Positions 6,066-13,021 of a stretch of DNA of 14,545 nucleotides are shown piece by piece. Origin of the DNA: CAUUCX01 sp041844835 (lineage in GTDB: Bacteria > Bacillota > Clostridia > Peptostreptococcales > Anaerovoracaceae); contig JBGZBU010000022.1 of NCBI GenBank assembly GCA_041844835.1, forward strand, positions 1-14,545, in the 5' to 3' direction. The position numbers and the translations under genes were made by a program. Position 1 is the first letter of the stretch. Each line of letters starts with the position of its first letter. Below the pieces are notes generated by a model, which ran no database searches, was not told where the DNA came from, and saw only the letters and a program-made list of their open reading frames with translations.

Positions 6066-6959
6066 CTAGTTGGACGACAAGCAAGCCAAAGCGATCGAGT
6101 TGATTTTAATCTCAGGGGTGTCGGATCTTGAACCGAGTATTACAGGCGCTGTAGCGCCCAGCACGATACCCGCCCATTTTGCGCCGTTAAAGCGCAGCCA
6201 CGATTTGCCCATGATATTTCCCGCTTCAATATTAGGGAATATCAACAGGTCAACATCTCCTGCAATCTTACTGTCTATCCCTTTATGCGCAGCCGCATCT
6301 TTATCAAATGCCACATCAAAAGCTATAGGACCCTCCGCTACACATTTAGGGATCTCTCCCTTTTCAACCATTTCTACCAAGGCTGCAGCATCAACCGTTG
6401 ATGTAACTTTCGGGTCAACCATCTCATTTGCGGTCAATATCGCGGTCTTCGGCGCATCAAAACCGATATTTTGCATAGCTTCAAGAACATTGATCATTAT
6501 ATCCTTCTTCTGCGCCAACTCCGGAGCCACATTGATCCCGCTGTCCGAACAATAAATCAACTTATGATACTGCGGAAGCTCATATACCGCAAGCAAGCTG
6601 AGAAGCCGCCCTTTTCTGAGACCGTATTCTTTGTTTAAAACGCCGCGCATATATACCGCCGTATTGACAAGACCTTTCATGAGAACGTCCGCTTTTTTAT
6701 CGTGCACAAGTCTGACCGCCTGTTCCACGGCTTCAGCTTCGTCCTTTGCATCTACAACTGCATAGTCTTTAAAACCGATAGCTGCGGTAATCTCCTCAAT
6801 TTTCGCAGCATCGCCTACGAGCACGGGCTTCACAAAACCGAGATCGGTCGCGTTCTTTACAGCTTCCAATACAGCCTTGTCCTGTGCAACGGCTACGCTC
6901 ACCGTGCGAGCGGGTTGCGACTGAGCTTCTTTTATCAATCCGTCAAAGTTTGTAAACAT
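6066..6959 (-). CDS. ptb: Phosphate butyryltransferase (phosphotransbutyrylase)
   Basis: The enzyme converts an acyl-CoA and phosphate to acyl phosphate and CoA in the cytoplasm; Ptb enzymes commonly accept butyryl-, isobutyryl- and isovaleryl-CoA. At 297 aa it has the usual length and shows the Pta/Ptb fold landmarks: MKGLVNT (94-100), the YCSDSGINVAPEL stretch (136-148), PNIEAGN (242-248) and the C-terminal SRSDTPEIKINSIALA. The ATG has GGGAGG 5 nt upstream (6965-6970). It follows the kinase gene by 53 nt, so the two act in sequence to make ATP. No butyrate-forming bcd-etf or crotonase genes are nearby. Instead it is in an oxoacid oxidoreductase operon, so its natural substrate is probably a branched or other amino-acid-derived acyl-CoA, which is inference. 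Confidence 0.93.
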   Translation of the reverse strand: MFTNFDGLIKEAQSQPARTVSVAVAQDKAVLEAVKNATDLGFVKPVLVGDAAKIEEITAAIGFKDYAVVDAKDEAEAVEQAVRLVHDKKADVLMKGLVNTAVYMRGVLNKEYGLRKGRLLSLLAVYELPQYHKLIYCSDSGINVAPELAQKKDIMINVLEAMQNIGFDAPKTAILTANEMVDPKVTSTVDAAALVEMVEKGEIPKCVAEGPIAFDVAFDKDAAAHKGIDSKIAGDVDLLIFPNIEAGNIMGKSWLRFNGAKWAGIVLGATAPVILGSRSDTPEIKINSIALACLSSN

Positions 6960-7012
6960 TAAAACCTCCCATAGAAATCAAAACAAAATTCGGGTTTTAC
7001 GTGTTGCCGCAA

Positions 7013-8074
7013 TTATCCGTATACCTTAGCATCTTCCTTGCCGCTCAGCACTCTGATCGCACCGAGCGCGAGCGCCTCCATTTCCATTTCTCCGGGAACG
7101 ACGGCAATATCGGCGAGGTATGAAACACGCTTGCTTACCTCTTCGACCACAAGTTTTGAATACGATATACCGCCCGTAAAGATAATACGATCAACTTTCC
7201 CCTTGAGCGACGCTCCATAAAGTGCAATTTCTTTTGCAACCTGATATATAAAGGCATCCAAAATCAACTTGGATTTTTCGTCACCGTCCTGCGCCGCCTG
7301 CTCTATAGCAATCATATCTTTCGTGCCGAGATAATCGTACATCCCGCCATATGCGCTGACTTTGCCGACCATTTCGGCTCTGTCATATTTGCCGGAATAG
7401 CAGAGCTCAATCAACTGATACGTCGGAAGCCCGCCGGATCTTTCGGGCGAAAACGGTCCGTCCGTCCTACCGCCGCTTCCGTCTATCATTTTGCCTTTTT
7501 CATGAGCTACAATCGAAATTCCCGAACCGAGATGCGCGACTATAAAATTGTAATCCGCGTACTCTCCGCCCATTTCAGACGCTATCTGTCTTGCGACCGC
7601 CTTATGATTGAGAGCATGGAACCAGCTTGCCTTTTCTATATCCGCCATTCCCGTAATCCTCGCCTCGGGGATCATCTCATCTACCGACACCGGATCGACC
7701 ACAAATGACGGTTTCCCGATCTCATCCGCAATATTTCTGGCAAGCACTGCACCCAAATTGGATGCATGCTCACCGTTAATTGCATTTCTAAGGTCATCAA
7801 TCATCGCATCGTTAACCGCGTATGTACCGCCCGGAATAGGTTTCATAAGTCCGCCCCTCCCGACCACGCAGTCAAATGATTCAATAGTATGACCTGCCTC
7901 TTTCAGGGTTGATACTATGAATTCTTTCCTATACTCATACTGATCGAAGACGCTTTCAAAAACTTTCAAATCCTCTCCCGTATGAGTAATGTTTTTCTTT
8001 AGTATCTCCTCAGTATCCTCAAACACGGATATTTTCGTCGATGTTCCACCCGGATTTATTACTAATATCTTCAT
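7013..8074 (-). CDS. buk: Butyrate kinase family acyl kinase (possibly branched-chain fatty acid kinase)
   Basis: The enzyme belongs to the acetate/butyrate kinase (ASKHA) family and transfers phosphate from acyl phosphate to ADP, the ATP-yielding last step of the pathway. At 353 aa it has the usual Buk length. Landmarks are NPGGTSTK (7-14), GRGG (72-75), GEHASNLG (101-108), MADIEKASWFHALNHKAVAR (143-162), HLGSGIS (181-187) and DGPFSPERSGG (205-215). From memory, usual Buk proteins read NPGS, HLGGG/HMGGG and NN..GEGPFSPERSG at these places. The changes to NPGG, HLGSG and GSGGRTDGP are unusual and may affect substrate choice. The ATG at 8074 is preferred over the one at 8080 because AAGGG (8084-8088) is then 9 rather than 3 nt away. 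It begins 32 nt after the gamma-subunit stop. Confidence 0.9.
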   Translation of the reverse strand: MKILVINPGGTSTKISVFEDTEEILKKNITHTGEDLKVFESVFDQYEYRKEFIVSTLKEAGHTIESFDCVVGRGGLMKPIPGGTYAVNDAMIDDLRNAINGEHASNLGAVLARNIADEIGKPSFVVDPVSVDEMIPEARITGMADIEKASWFHALNHKAVARQIASEMGGEYADYNFIVAHLGSGISIVAHEKGKMIDGSGGRTDGPFSPERSGGLPTYQLIELCYSGKYDRAEMVGKVSAYGGMYDYLGTKDMIAIEQAAQDGDEKSKLILDAFIYQVAKEIALYGASLKGKVDRIIFTGGISYSKLVVEEVSKRVSYLADIAVVPGEMEMEALALGAIRVLSGKEDAKVYG

Positions 8075-8106
8075 AATCATCTACCCTTCTTTAATTTCTA
8101 TAATTT

Positions 8107-8646
8107 CTACGCCTCAAAGTCGAAACCCACCTCAAATGCTTTTGTATTGCTGGCTTCAAACTTCTCTTTCCCTTTTCTTTTAAACATTTCGTTCATTCCG
8201 TCGATTGCATCCTGCTTAGGAATATCTCCGCACGCCTTGACGATCGCGCCCGTCATGATAATGTTTGCGCCCCTCGGATTTCCTATCTCGTTTGCAATAG
8301 TCAGACACGGGATAGGCAGCAAAACCACATCGTCACGGGAAGCGGATGAAGTGTCCACCATGTCCGTATTAACGATAACTGTTCCGCCCGATTTTACCAT
8401 AGGGAGAAATTTATCAAATGAGGACTGATTCATCGCCAAAAGGATATCCGCCTCTTCACGTCCCGGATTGTAAATTCTCTCCTTGCCGAATTTTACGGTA
8501 CAATTCGCGTCGCCGCCGCGCATTGCCGAACCGTATTCCGGCACCCATGTCGTGTTCAATTTGTTGTGGATGGCAATTTCAGAAAGAATCAAGCCCGATG
8601 TTAGCACACCCTGTCCGCCTGCGCCTGCAAAAATTATCTCTTTCAT
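8107..8646 (-). CDS. vorC: 2-oxoacid:ferredoxin oxidoreductase gamma subunit
   Basis: This 179-aa subunit has the N-terminal GAGGQG (8-13) and EYGSAMRGG (37-45) motifs of the gamma domain of pyruvate/2-oxoacid:ferredoxin oxidoreductases, which helps bind CoA. Its ATG follows the TAA of the TPP subunit with no gap, and its ribosome binding site GGGAGGG (8654-8660) lies inside that gene, so the two are translationally coupled. With the ferredoxin, alpha and TPP subunits upstream it completes a four-subunit enzyme. Vor and Kor complexes share this architecture and naming differs between databases, so the letter only marks the subunit role. The substrate cannot be read from this subunit. Confidence 0.92.
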   Translation of the reverse strand: MKEIIFAGAGGQGVLTSGLILSEIAIHNKLNTTWVPEYGSAMRGGDANCTVKFGKERIYNPGREEADILLAMNQSSFDKFLPMVKSGGTVIVNTDMVDTSSASRDDVVLLPIPCLTIANEIGNPRGANIIMTGAIVKACGDIPKQDAIDGMNEMFKRKGKEKFEASNTKAFEVGFDFEA

Positions 8647-9390
8647 TTATTTACCCTCCCTTTTCTTAAATTCTCCTACCGGGAAATAGCTTGTGATAAG
8701 CTCATCCTCAATCCTTTTCACTGCATCTACAGGCTGCATACCCCAGTTGGTAGGGCAAGCCGAAAGGATCTCAACTACGGAGTACCCCTCCTTATTCATC
8801 TGTGCCTCAAGAGCATTTTTGATGTATGTTTTTGTCTTATTGATGCGTGCAGGCGTAGTTATCGCTCCTCTTGCCGAATACGCCACATTGAAATTCTCGG
8901 CAACGAGTTCAGGGAATTTTATAGGATAACCGGTAACGCTGCAATCCCTGCCTTTAACGGTCGTACTCGTCACCTGCCCCGGCATGGTGGTATGACTCAT
9001 CTGTCCGCCTGTCATACCGTAGTTTGTATTGTTTACGATGAACACTGTCATGTTTTCGTTTCTGTATGCGGCGGCTGTAGTCTCCGCAAGACCGATACTG
9101 TACGCATCTCCGTCGCCCTGATATGCAACAATCATCGTATCCGGGTTAACTCTTGTCATACCGGTACATACAGCTCCGGCTCTGCCGTGCGGGCAGTGTC
9201 TTCTGTCAGTATTCATTATTCCTCCGAGCAAGCTTGAGCAGCCCACTCCGATTCCATATATTATATTTTTGTCCTGACCGAGTTCCTCAAGGCACTCCGC
9301 GATCAGTCTTATGATAACGCCATGTGAGCAGCCCGGACAAAATCCTGACAGTTTATCTATTGATTCTGGGAATTTTTTTGCTTTTGCCAT
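8647..9390 (-). CDS. vorA: 2-oxoacid:ferredoxin oxidoreductase, TPP-binding (beta) subunit
   Basis: This is the thiamine diphosphate-binding subunit, where oxidative decarboxylation of the 2-oxoacid begins. At 247 aa it shows FCPGC (17-21), conserved Cys51, HGRA (68-71) and the TPP/Mg motif GDGD (92-95) followed by NNTNYGMTGGQ (120-130), which is the standard layout. The ATG has GGAGG (9400-9404) 9 nt upstream, located within the 3' end of the alpha-subunit gene, whose stop is only one base away. The protein is shorter than beta subunits that carry a C-terminal extension, but normal for the compact VorA/KorB class. Naming is ambiguous, because some schemes call this subunit KorB or VorB. Confidence 0.93.
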   Translation of the reverse strand: MAKAKKFPESIDKLSGFCPGCSHGVIIRLIAECLEELGQDKNIIYGIGVGCSSLLGGIMNTDRRHCPHGRAGAVCTGMTRVNPDTMIVAYQGDGDAYSIGLAETTAAAYRNENMTVFIVNNTNYGMTGGQMSHTTMPGQVTSTTVKGRDCSVTGYPIKFPELVAENFNVAYSARGAITTPARINKTKTYIKNALEAQMNKEGYSVVEILSACPTNWGMQPVDAVKRIEDELITSYFPVGEFKKREGK

Positions 9391-9391
9391 T

Positions 9392-10468
9392 TTAGTAGAC
9401 CTCCTTCATTTCGCCATTCACCATCTTTTTGAAGTCCTCTATAATCGTCTTTGTTGCAGGCATACCGAATACATAAGGATTCGTATAAACCGGAACTTTC
9501 GCATATATCGGATCCCCGTTTTTTCTGATTGTTTTGAGCGTAAGCGCCACGTCATCTATCATCTGTCCGGTCGCATTGAGTTCCACGGTCATAAACCCTT
9601 TTACATTAGGATTTACTTCTTCAAACGCTTTAACCGGGAACGGCCAGGCAGTTATAGGTCTGATATATCCCACTTTATAACCCTCGGCTCTAAGCTGCTC
9701 CACAGCTCCGATAGTGGTTCTGCCCGCGATACCGTATGCAACCATGACATAATCGGCATCTTCAAGATAATTTGATTCCCATCTCTGCTCATTTGCTTTT
9801 ATGGCATCATATTTTTCGTTCAATTCAACCGCTTCTTTTCTGCTGTCTCTGTCAAATATACCGATAAGAGGAGTCGTAGCGGCGCCGTCAAATCCCCAAG
9901 GATATCTGTGAGGTTCCCTCATCTCAGGAAGTTCGGCAGGCTCTCTCATATGCGCAAGATCGGCCTCACCCATGATAAGAACTACCATTCTGTATTTTTC
10001 GGCAAGCTCAAATGCGAGGACTGTGAGATCTGCAGCTTCCTGAACGCTTGAAGGACATAATGAAATCACCCTGTAATCTCCGTTTCCGCCGCCGCGTGTC
10101 TCTCTCAGATAGTCGCACTGCGCGTTGAGAAGAGTTCCGATTCCGTTTCCGTATCGCACCATGTTTACGATTACAGCAGGGATCTGTTCGTCGGAAAGAA
10201 CCGAAATTCCCTCCTGCTTGAGACTCATTCCGGGACCGGATGACGCCGTAAGCGACATAACTCCGCAAGAAGCAGCACCGATAATCATATTGATACCGGC
10301 GAGCTCGGATTCCGCCTGAACAAAAGCGCCGCCAACTTCTTCAAGCCTATGCGAAAGATTTTCCAATATCTCCGTGGAAGGAGTGATAGGGTATCCCGCG
10401 TAGAACCTGCAACCGGCTCTTACAGCAGCTTCAGATACCGCATCATTTCCTGTAAGCATTTCTAACAT
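9392..10468 (-). CDS. vorB: 2-oxoacid:ferredoxin oxidoreductase alpha subunit (VorB-like)
   Basis: This 358-aa alpha subunit combines the N-terminal pyrimidine-binding domain with the transketolase C-terminal-like domain. Motifs are AGYPITPSTEI (24-34), QAESELAGIN (51-60) and SSGPGMSLKQEGIS (76-89). A glycine-rich RGGGNGDYR segment follows, which I associate with 3-methyl-2-oxobutanoate (2-oxoisovalerate) oxidoreductase alpha chains, whose usual form is RGGGHGDYR. In the complex it helps bind the 2-oxoacid and TPP. The ATG has AGGAGG (10477-10482) 8 nt upstream. The ferredoxin gene precedes it by 37 nt. Assignment to a branched-chain oxoacid is plausible from this resemblance and from the ptb-buk neighbours, but a 2-oxoglutarate or other oxoacid enzyme is not excluded. 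Confidence 0.9.
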   Translation of the reverse strand: MLEMLTGNDAVSEAAVRAGCRFYAGYPITPSTEILENLSHRLEEVGGAFVQAESELAGINMIIGAASCGVMSLTASSGPGMSLKQEGISVLSDEQIPAVIVNMVRYGNGIGTLLNAQCDYLRETRGGGNGDYRVISLCPSSVQEAADLTVLAFELAEKYRMVVLIMGEADLAHMREPAELPEMREPHRYPWGFDGAATTPLIGIFDRDSRKEAVELNEKYDAIKANEQRWESNYLEDADYVMVAYGIAGRTTIGAVEQLRAEGYKVGYIRPITAWPFPVKAFEEVNPNVKGFMTVELNATGQMIDDVALTLKTIRKNGDPIYAKVPVYTNPYVFGMPATKTIIEDFKKMVNGEMKEVY

Positions 10469-10505
10469 AATTTTTTCCTCCTAATTTCAAAAGCGATCTT
10501 GCCAA

Positions 10506-10727
10506 TTAATTATCACCGTTTATCAGATACACGCCGTCAGGACATACGAGATAACATACCCCGCAGGCGATGCATGTCTCGTCGTTGATCACGGTATGCT
10601 TGTAACCGGAACTATTCATATTTTCACCGAATGAAATGGATTTTGTAGGACATGCGGCTACACAAAGTCCGCATTGCTTACAACGCTCCGTTCTCGTTGT
10701 TACTTTAGTCTTGTTCTCTTCGCTCAT
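10506..10727 (-). CDS. vorD: 2-oxoacid:ferredoxin oxidoreductase delta subunit (2x[4Fe-4S] ferredoxin)
   Basis: This 73-aa ferredoxin-like subunit carries two CxxCxxCxxxCP clusters, CKQCGLCVAACP (16-27) and CIACGVCYLVCP (52-63), for two [4Fe-4S] centres. It takes electrons from the TPP subunit and passes them to free ferredoxin. The ATG has AGGAGG (10734-10739) 6 nt upstream. It leads the D-B-A-C gene order typical of four-subunit Vor/Kor operons. It lies 96 nt downstream of the aminotransferase gene, a gap that contains a dyad and perhaps a weak internal promoter. Confidence 0.93.
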   Translation of the reverse strand: MSEENKTKVTTRTERCKQCGLCVAACPTKSISFGENMNSSGYKHTVINDETCIACGVCYLVCPDGVYLINGDN

Positions 10728-10764
10728 CTTATTCCTCCTCTTATCTTTTATATATTATGAACCC

Positions 10765-10786
10765 TTTGATTATTGAAGCAATCAAA
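10765..10786. promoter_or_regulatory. Dyad in the aminotransferase-ferredoxin gap
   Basis: TTTGATT (10765-10771) and AATCAAA (10780-10786) are exact inverted repeats with an 8-nt centre. On the minus strand a weak -35 TTGCTT overlaps it, followed after 16 nt by CATAAT. An internal promoter for the oxidoreductase genes is therefore possible but poorly supported. No terminator with a T-run is present in the gap, so co-transcription with the aminotransferase remains likely. Confidence 0.3.
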
Positions 10787-10823
10787 TTGCGGGTTTAATA
10801 GACTGTGCGGCTTTGCACCCGTG

Positions 10824-12008
10824 CTATTTCTTCACGGCTTCTTTTAAAAGCTCCGCGAGAATATGCGTACCCTCCTTGATCTTATCAAGCGGCATCATTG
10901 AAAAATTCAATCTCATTGCGGATTCACAGTCGTTGTCGGGATAGAAAGAACCGCCCGGTACAAAAGCGACCTTTTGTTTTACAGCTTCTTCAAGCAGCTT
11001 TCTCGTATTGATGTGCTCCGGCAATTCAACCCACACAAACATACCGCCCCGCGGATAGTAATATTTAGCCTCCGGCGGAAATTCATTTTTGATGATTTCA
11101 AGCATTGCATCTCTTCTCTCACCGTAAACTTTCGCAATTTTTGCAATCTGTGAATCCAATCCGTATTTGTCGATAAACATCTCGGTCTGCATTTGCGCCA
11201 TTTCCGCAGATTGGAGATCAAGACCGTATTTAATAAGTTCAAGTTTTGCGCAAATATCGGCGCTTGCACAGATCCAAGCCACCCTCAAACCCGGCGACAG
11301 AATCTTTGAAAACGAACCCAAATATATAACTCTACCATCCGGATCCATTGATTTTAGCAACGGGAGCTTGTCACCTTCATAAATCAACTCGCCGTATGCA
11401 TTGTCCTCAAGAACCGCCACATCATACTTATTCGCAAGCTCCATGAGCTTCTTTCTTCTTTCGAGTGTCCATGTTCTTCCCGACGGGTTCTGGAAATTAG
11501 GAATAACATAGATCATTTTGATTCTTGAATCACTCTTAAGCTTGGATTCGAGCTCATCCATGTCCATACCGTCCTCATCTCCGCCAACGCCCGTATACTG
11601 AATTTCATGCGGCGCAAACGCACTGAGAGCGCCCAGATAGCTGGGTTTTTCAGTGAGAATCACATCTCCCGGATTCACACAAAGCATAGCGCCGAGAGTA
11701 ATACCTTGCTGCGATCCTGTAGTTATGATGATGTCTTCAGCAGTACAATCAACTCCTTCAATCTTCATGCGCTCCGCAATTTGAGTTCTGAGAGTCAATC
11801 TTCCTCTCGTAGGACCGTACTGCAAAGCTTCATCCGAGTGTTTCTCAAGAATTTCTTTTGCTATGGCCTGCATTTCCTCCTTCGGGAAAAAATCGGGATC
11901 AGGAATGCCTCCGGCAAAAGATATGGTCCCGGGATTGTCGCTCACCAACTTGCCGACAACTCGAATGTCCGATGGCTGCAATCTTTCCATTCTCTTTGAG
12001 TATTTCAT
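10824..12008 (-). CDS. PLP-dependent aminotransferase, fold type I (2-aminoadipate/MocR-like aminotransferase domain)
   Basis: This 394-aa cytoplasmic enzyme moves an amino group from an amino acid to an acceptor such as 2-oxoglutarate, giving the 2-oxoacid used by the oxidoreductase encoded downstream. Landmarks are ISFAGGIPDPDFFP (29-42), YGPTRG (64-69), TTGSQQG (96-102), NPSGR (174-178), Asp202 and Tyr205 in LEDNAYGEL, and the Schiff-base lysine Lys235 in GSFSKILSPGLRVAW. The family includes 2-aminoadipate, aromatic and branched-chain aminotransferases, and the sequence alone does not decide. It lacks the N-terminal GntR DNA-binding domain of true MocR regulators. The ATG at 12008 is chosen over the GTG at 12026 because GGAGGAGG (12017-12024) lies 8 nt upstream of the ATG and would overlap the GTG. 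Confidence 0.9.
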   Translation of the reverse strand: MKYSKRMERLQPSDIRVVGKLVSDNPGTISFAGGIPDPDFFPKEEMQAIAKEILEKHSDEALQYGPTRGRLTLRTQIAERMKIEGVDCTAEDIIITTGSQQGITLGAMLCVNPGDVILTEKPSYLGALSAFAPHEIQYTGVGGDEDGMDMDELESKLKSDSRIKMIYVIPNFQNPSGRTWTLERRKKLMELANKYDVAVLEDNAYGELIYEGDKLPLLKSMDPDGRVIYLGSFSKILSPGLRVAWICASADICAKLELIKYGLDLQSAEMAQMQTEMFIDKYGLDSQIAKIAKVYGERRDAMLEIIKNEFPPEAKYYYPRGGMFVWVELPEHINTRKLLEEAVKQKVAFVPGGSFYPDNDCESAMRLNFSMMPLDKIKEGTHILAELLKEAVKK

Positions 12009-12024
12009 TTCTCTTTCCTCCTCC

Positions 12025-12040
12025 ACAATCTTGCGATTGT
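12025..12040 (-). promoter_or_regulatory. Leader hairpin with GCAA tetraloop next to the aminotransferase ribosome binding site
   Basis: In the minus-strand transcript ACAATC and GATTGT pair around a GCAA loop, a GNRA-type tetraloop. The 6-bp stem ends directly at the GGAGGAGG ribosome binding site. It may stabilise the 5' end or keep the site open. It is short, so chance occurrence is possible. Confidence 0.35.
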
Positions 12041-12064
12041 TTATATGTAGTAATATAAATTTAA

Positions 12065-12093
12065 ATGATAAGTTATAAAAAATTTGGTCGCAA
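12065..12093 (-). promoter_or_regulatory. Sigma-A-like promoter of the aminotransferase-vor-buk-ptb operon
   Basis: On the minus strand a -35 box TTGCGA (12088-12093) is separated by exactly 17 nt from a -10 box TATCAT (12065-12070), matching consensus at 4/6 and 5/6. Transcription would start near 12058 and give a leader of about 50 nt to the ATG at 12008. It is the best promoter match in the 209-nt gap and lies directly downstream of a 9-bp dyad. Confidence 0.6.
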
Positions 12094-12094
12094 A

Positions 12095-12131
12095 AATTTA
12101 GTTATAATATAAATTGTTACAAAACTAAATT
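12095..12131. promoter_or_regulatory. 9-bp dyad upstream of the -35 box, candidate activator site
   Basis: AATTTAGTT (12095-12103) and AACTAAATT (12123-12131) are exact inverted repeats 19 nt apart. With a start near 12058, the arms centre near -41 and -69, typical positions for an activator. Repeats of the form GTTAYAAAA or GTTATAA also begin at 12072, 12101, 12116 and 12138. The region is AT-rich, which raises the chance background. The IclR-type regulator encoded next door is a natural candidate binder. Confidence 0.45.
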
Positions 12132-12158
12132 ATATGAGTTATAAAAATATCTATATTT

Positions 12159-12175
12159 TCGGAACAGCGTTCCGA
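12159..12175. promoter_or_regulatory. GC-rich dyad TCGGAAC-AGC-GTTCCGA, candidate IclR-type operator
   Basis: Seven-base perfect arms (12159-12165 and 12169-12175) flank a 3-bp centre, a layout like the compact palindromes bound by many IclR-family regulators. A T5 tract follows only on the plus strand, so as a hairpin it would stop antisense transcripts rather than the genes here. It is 42 nt past the iclR stop and about 100 bp upstream of the predicted operon start. Confidence 0.5.
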
Positions 12176-12217
12176 TTTTTAGGCATAATACGAAAACGTC
12201 TCCCCCAGTGAGCTGTT

Positions 12218-12985
12218 TTACCAGTATAAGGCCTTTGCTATCTGATGCGCGTACAATTTGACCGCTTTGATCTTATTCTCCATATCCTTTACTATGCTGC
12301 TGCTCGCGCCGGATATGCTAAGCGCGTATTCCGCATTTCCATTTTTGTCTAAAATCGGCGCTCCTATACACGTAAGTCCGTATTCCCGCTCTTCACTGTC
12401 TCCGGCGTAGCCGTCGCGTCTTATCCTTTCAAGCTCCGCCACCAAAGCGTCCGGCGAAGTGATGGTATGTGACGTAAAAGCACACAGCTCGCTTCGCATC
12501 AAATGTTCCACATCCACGAGCGGAGAATGCGCCAGCAAACACTTGCCGACCGACGAAGCGTGCGCCGGTGTCATAGTTCCCACATGCGGATTGACGGTAA
12601 GCACCTTTTCGGGGCTTGATTCTTTCATAACCACAACGCTCACATAATTGCCGTTTATATCCGTATCAAGCATGGAAACGTTGATAACTTCATTGTACTT
12701 CTGCCCGAACTCCCTGATGTACTTTCCGATGATGATATTGGGATCCATCTTTTCTCCGACGGCAAGCCCCATCAGGTATATCTTCCTGCCCAGCCAGTAG
12801 CGGTTTGTCGCATAGTTCCTATACACGAGCCCTCTCGCCTCAAGCGTCGCAAGTATTCTGTGAACCGTACTCTTTCCAAGCCCGAGCGCCCTGGAAATCT
12901 CGGACACCCCCATTTCATCAAAATTGTCATATAGCTGCTGCAACACATCAATCGCTCTGTCAACACCGACTATTTTTTCAGACAC
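12218..12985 (-). CDS. IclR family transcriptional regulator
   Basis: This 255-aa regulator has an N-terminal winged helix-turn-helix (about 7-68, recognition segment LGLGKSTVHRILATLEARGLV, 34-54). The C-terminal effector-binding domain (about 75-253) includes THASS-like AHASSVGKCLLAH and the REYGLTCIGAPI stretch typical of the family. IclR proteins usually sense a small carboxylic or aromatic metabolite and act as repressors or activators of neighbouring catabolic genes. The GTG start has AAGGAG about 6-7 nt upstream; no in-frame ATG fits better. It lies 36 nt after the permease gene on the same strand, so both may share a transcript, and it precedes the aminotransferase operon, whose promoter region holds two dyads. 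Control of the amino-acid fermentation operon is therefore the likely role, by inference. Confidence 0.93.
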   Translation of the reverse strand: MSEKIVGVDRAIDVLQQLYDNFDEMGVSEISRALGLGKSTVHRILATLEARGLVYRNYATNRYWLGRKIYLMGLAVGEKMDPNIIIGKYIREFGQKYNEVINVSMLDTDINGNYVSVVVMKESSPEKVLTVNPHVGTMTPAHASSVGKCLLAHSPLVDVEHLMRSELCAFTSHTITSPDALVAELERIRRDGYAGDSEEREYGLTCIGAPILDKNGNAEYALSISGASSSIVKDMENKIKAVKLYAHQIAKALYW

Positions 12986-13021
12986 ACGCTACTCCTTTAT
13001 CAAGCCGTTTGACACATAATC

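Noticed and set aside
6070..6555. 161-aa open frame on the plus strand across the ptb gene
   Set aside because: It is antisense to a clear, full-length ptb, has no ribosome binding site worth noting and no recognisable domain; it is an artefact of codon composition.
10790..10821. Possible terminator after the aminotransferase (CGGGT...ACCCG with inner GTGC/GCAC)
   Set aside because: The stems are short with a large loop and no T-run follows on the minus strand; read-through into the ferredoxin gene seems likely.
10824..12026. MocR-type regulator in place of an aminotransferase
   Set aside because: There is no N-terminal winged-helix domain; the protein begins directly with the aminotransferase fold and has complete PLP-binding residues.
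13009..13014. Perfect TTGACA -35 hexamer on the plus strand between the permease and iclR
   Set aside because: No -10 box lies at 16-18 nt (the position reads TCATTC) and there is no plus-strand gene downstream.
12985..13021. Separate promoter or terminator between the permease and iclR
   Set aside because: Only 36 nt with a 4-bp inverted repeat (TCAA/TTGA) and a ribosome binding site; too little for either, and simple co-transcription fits.
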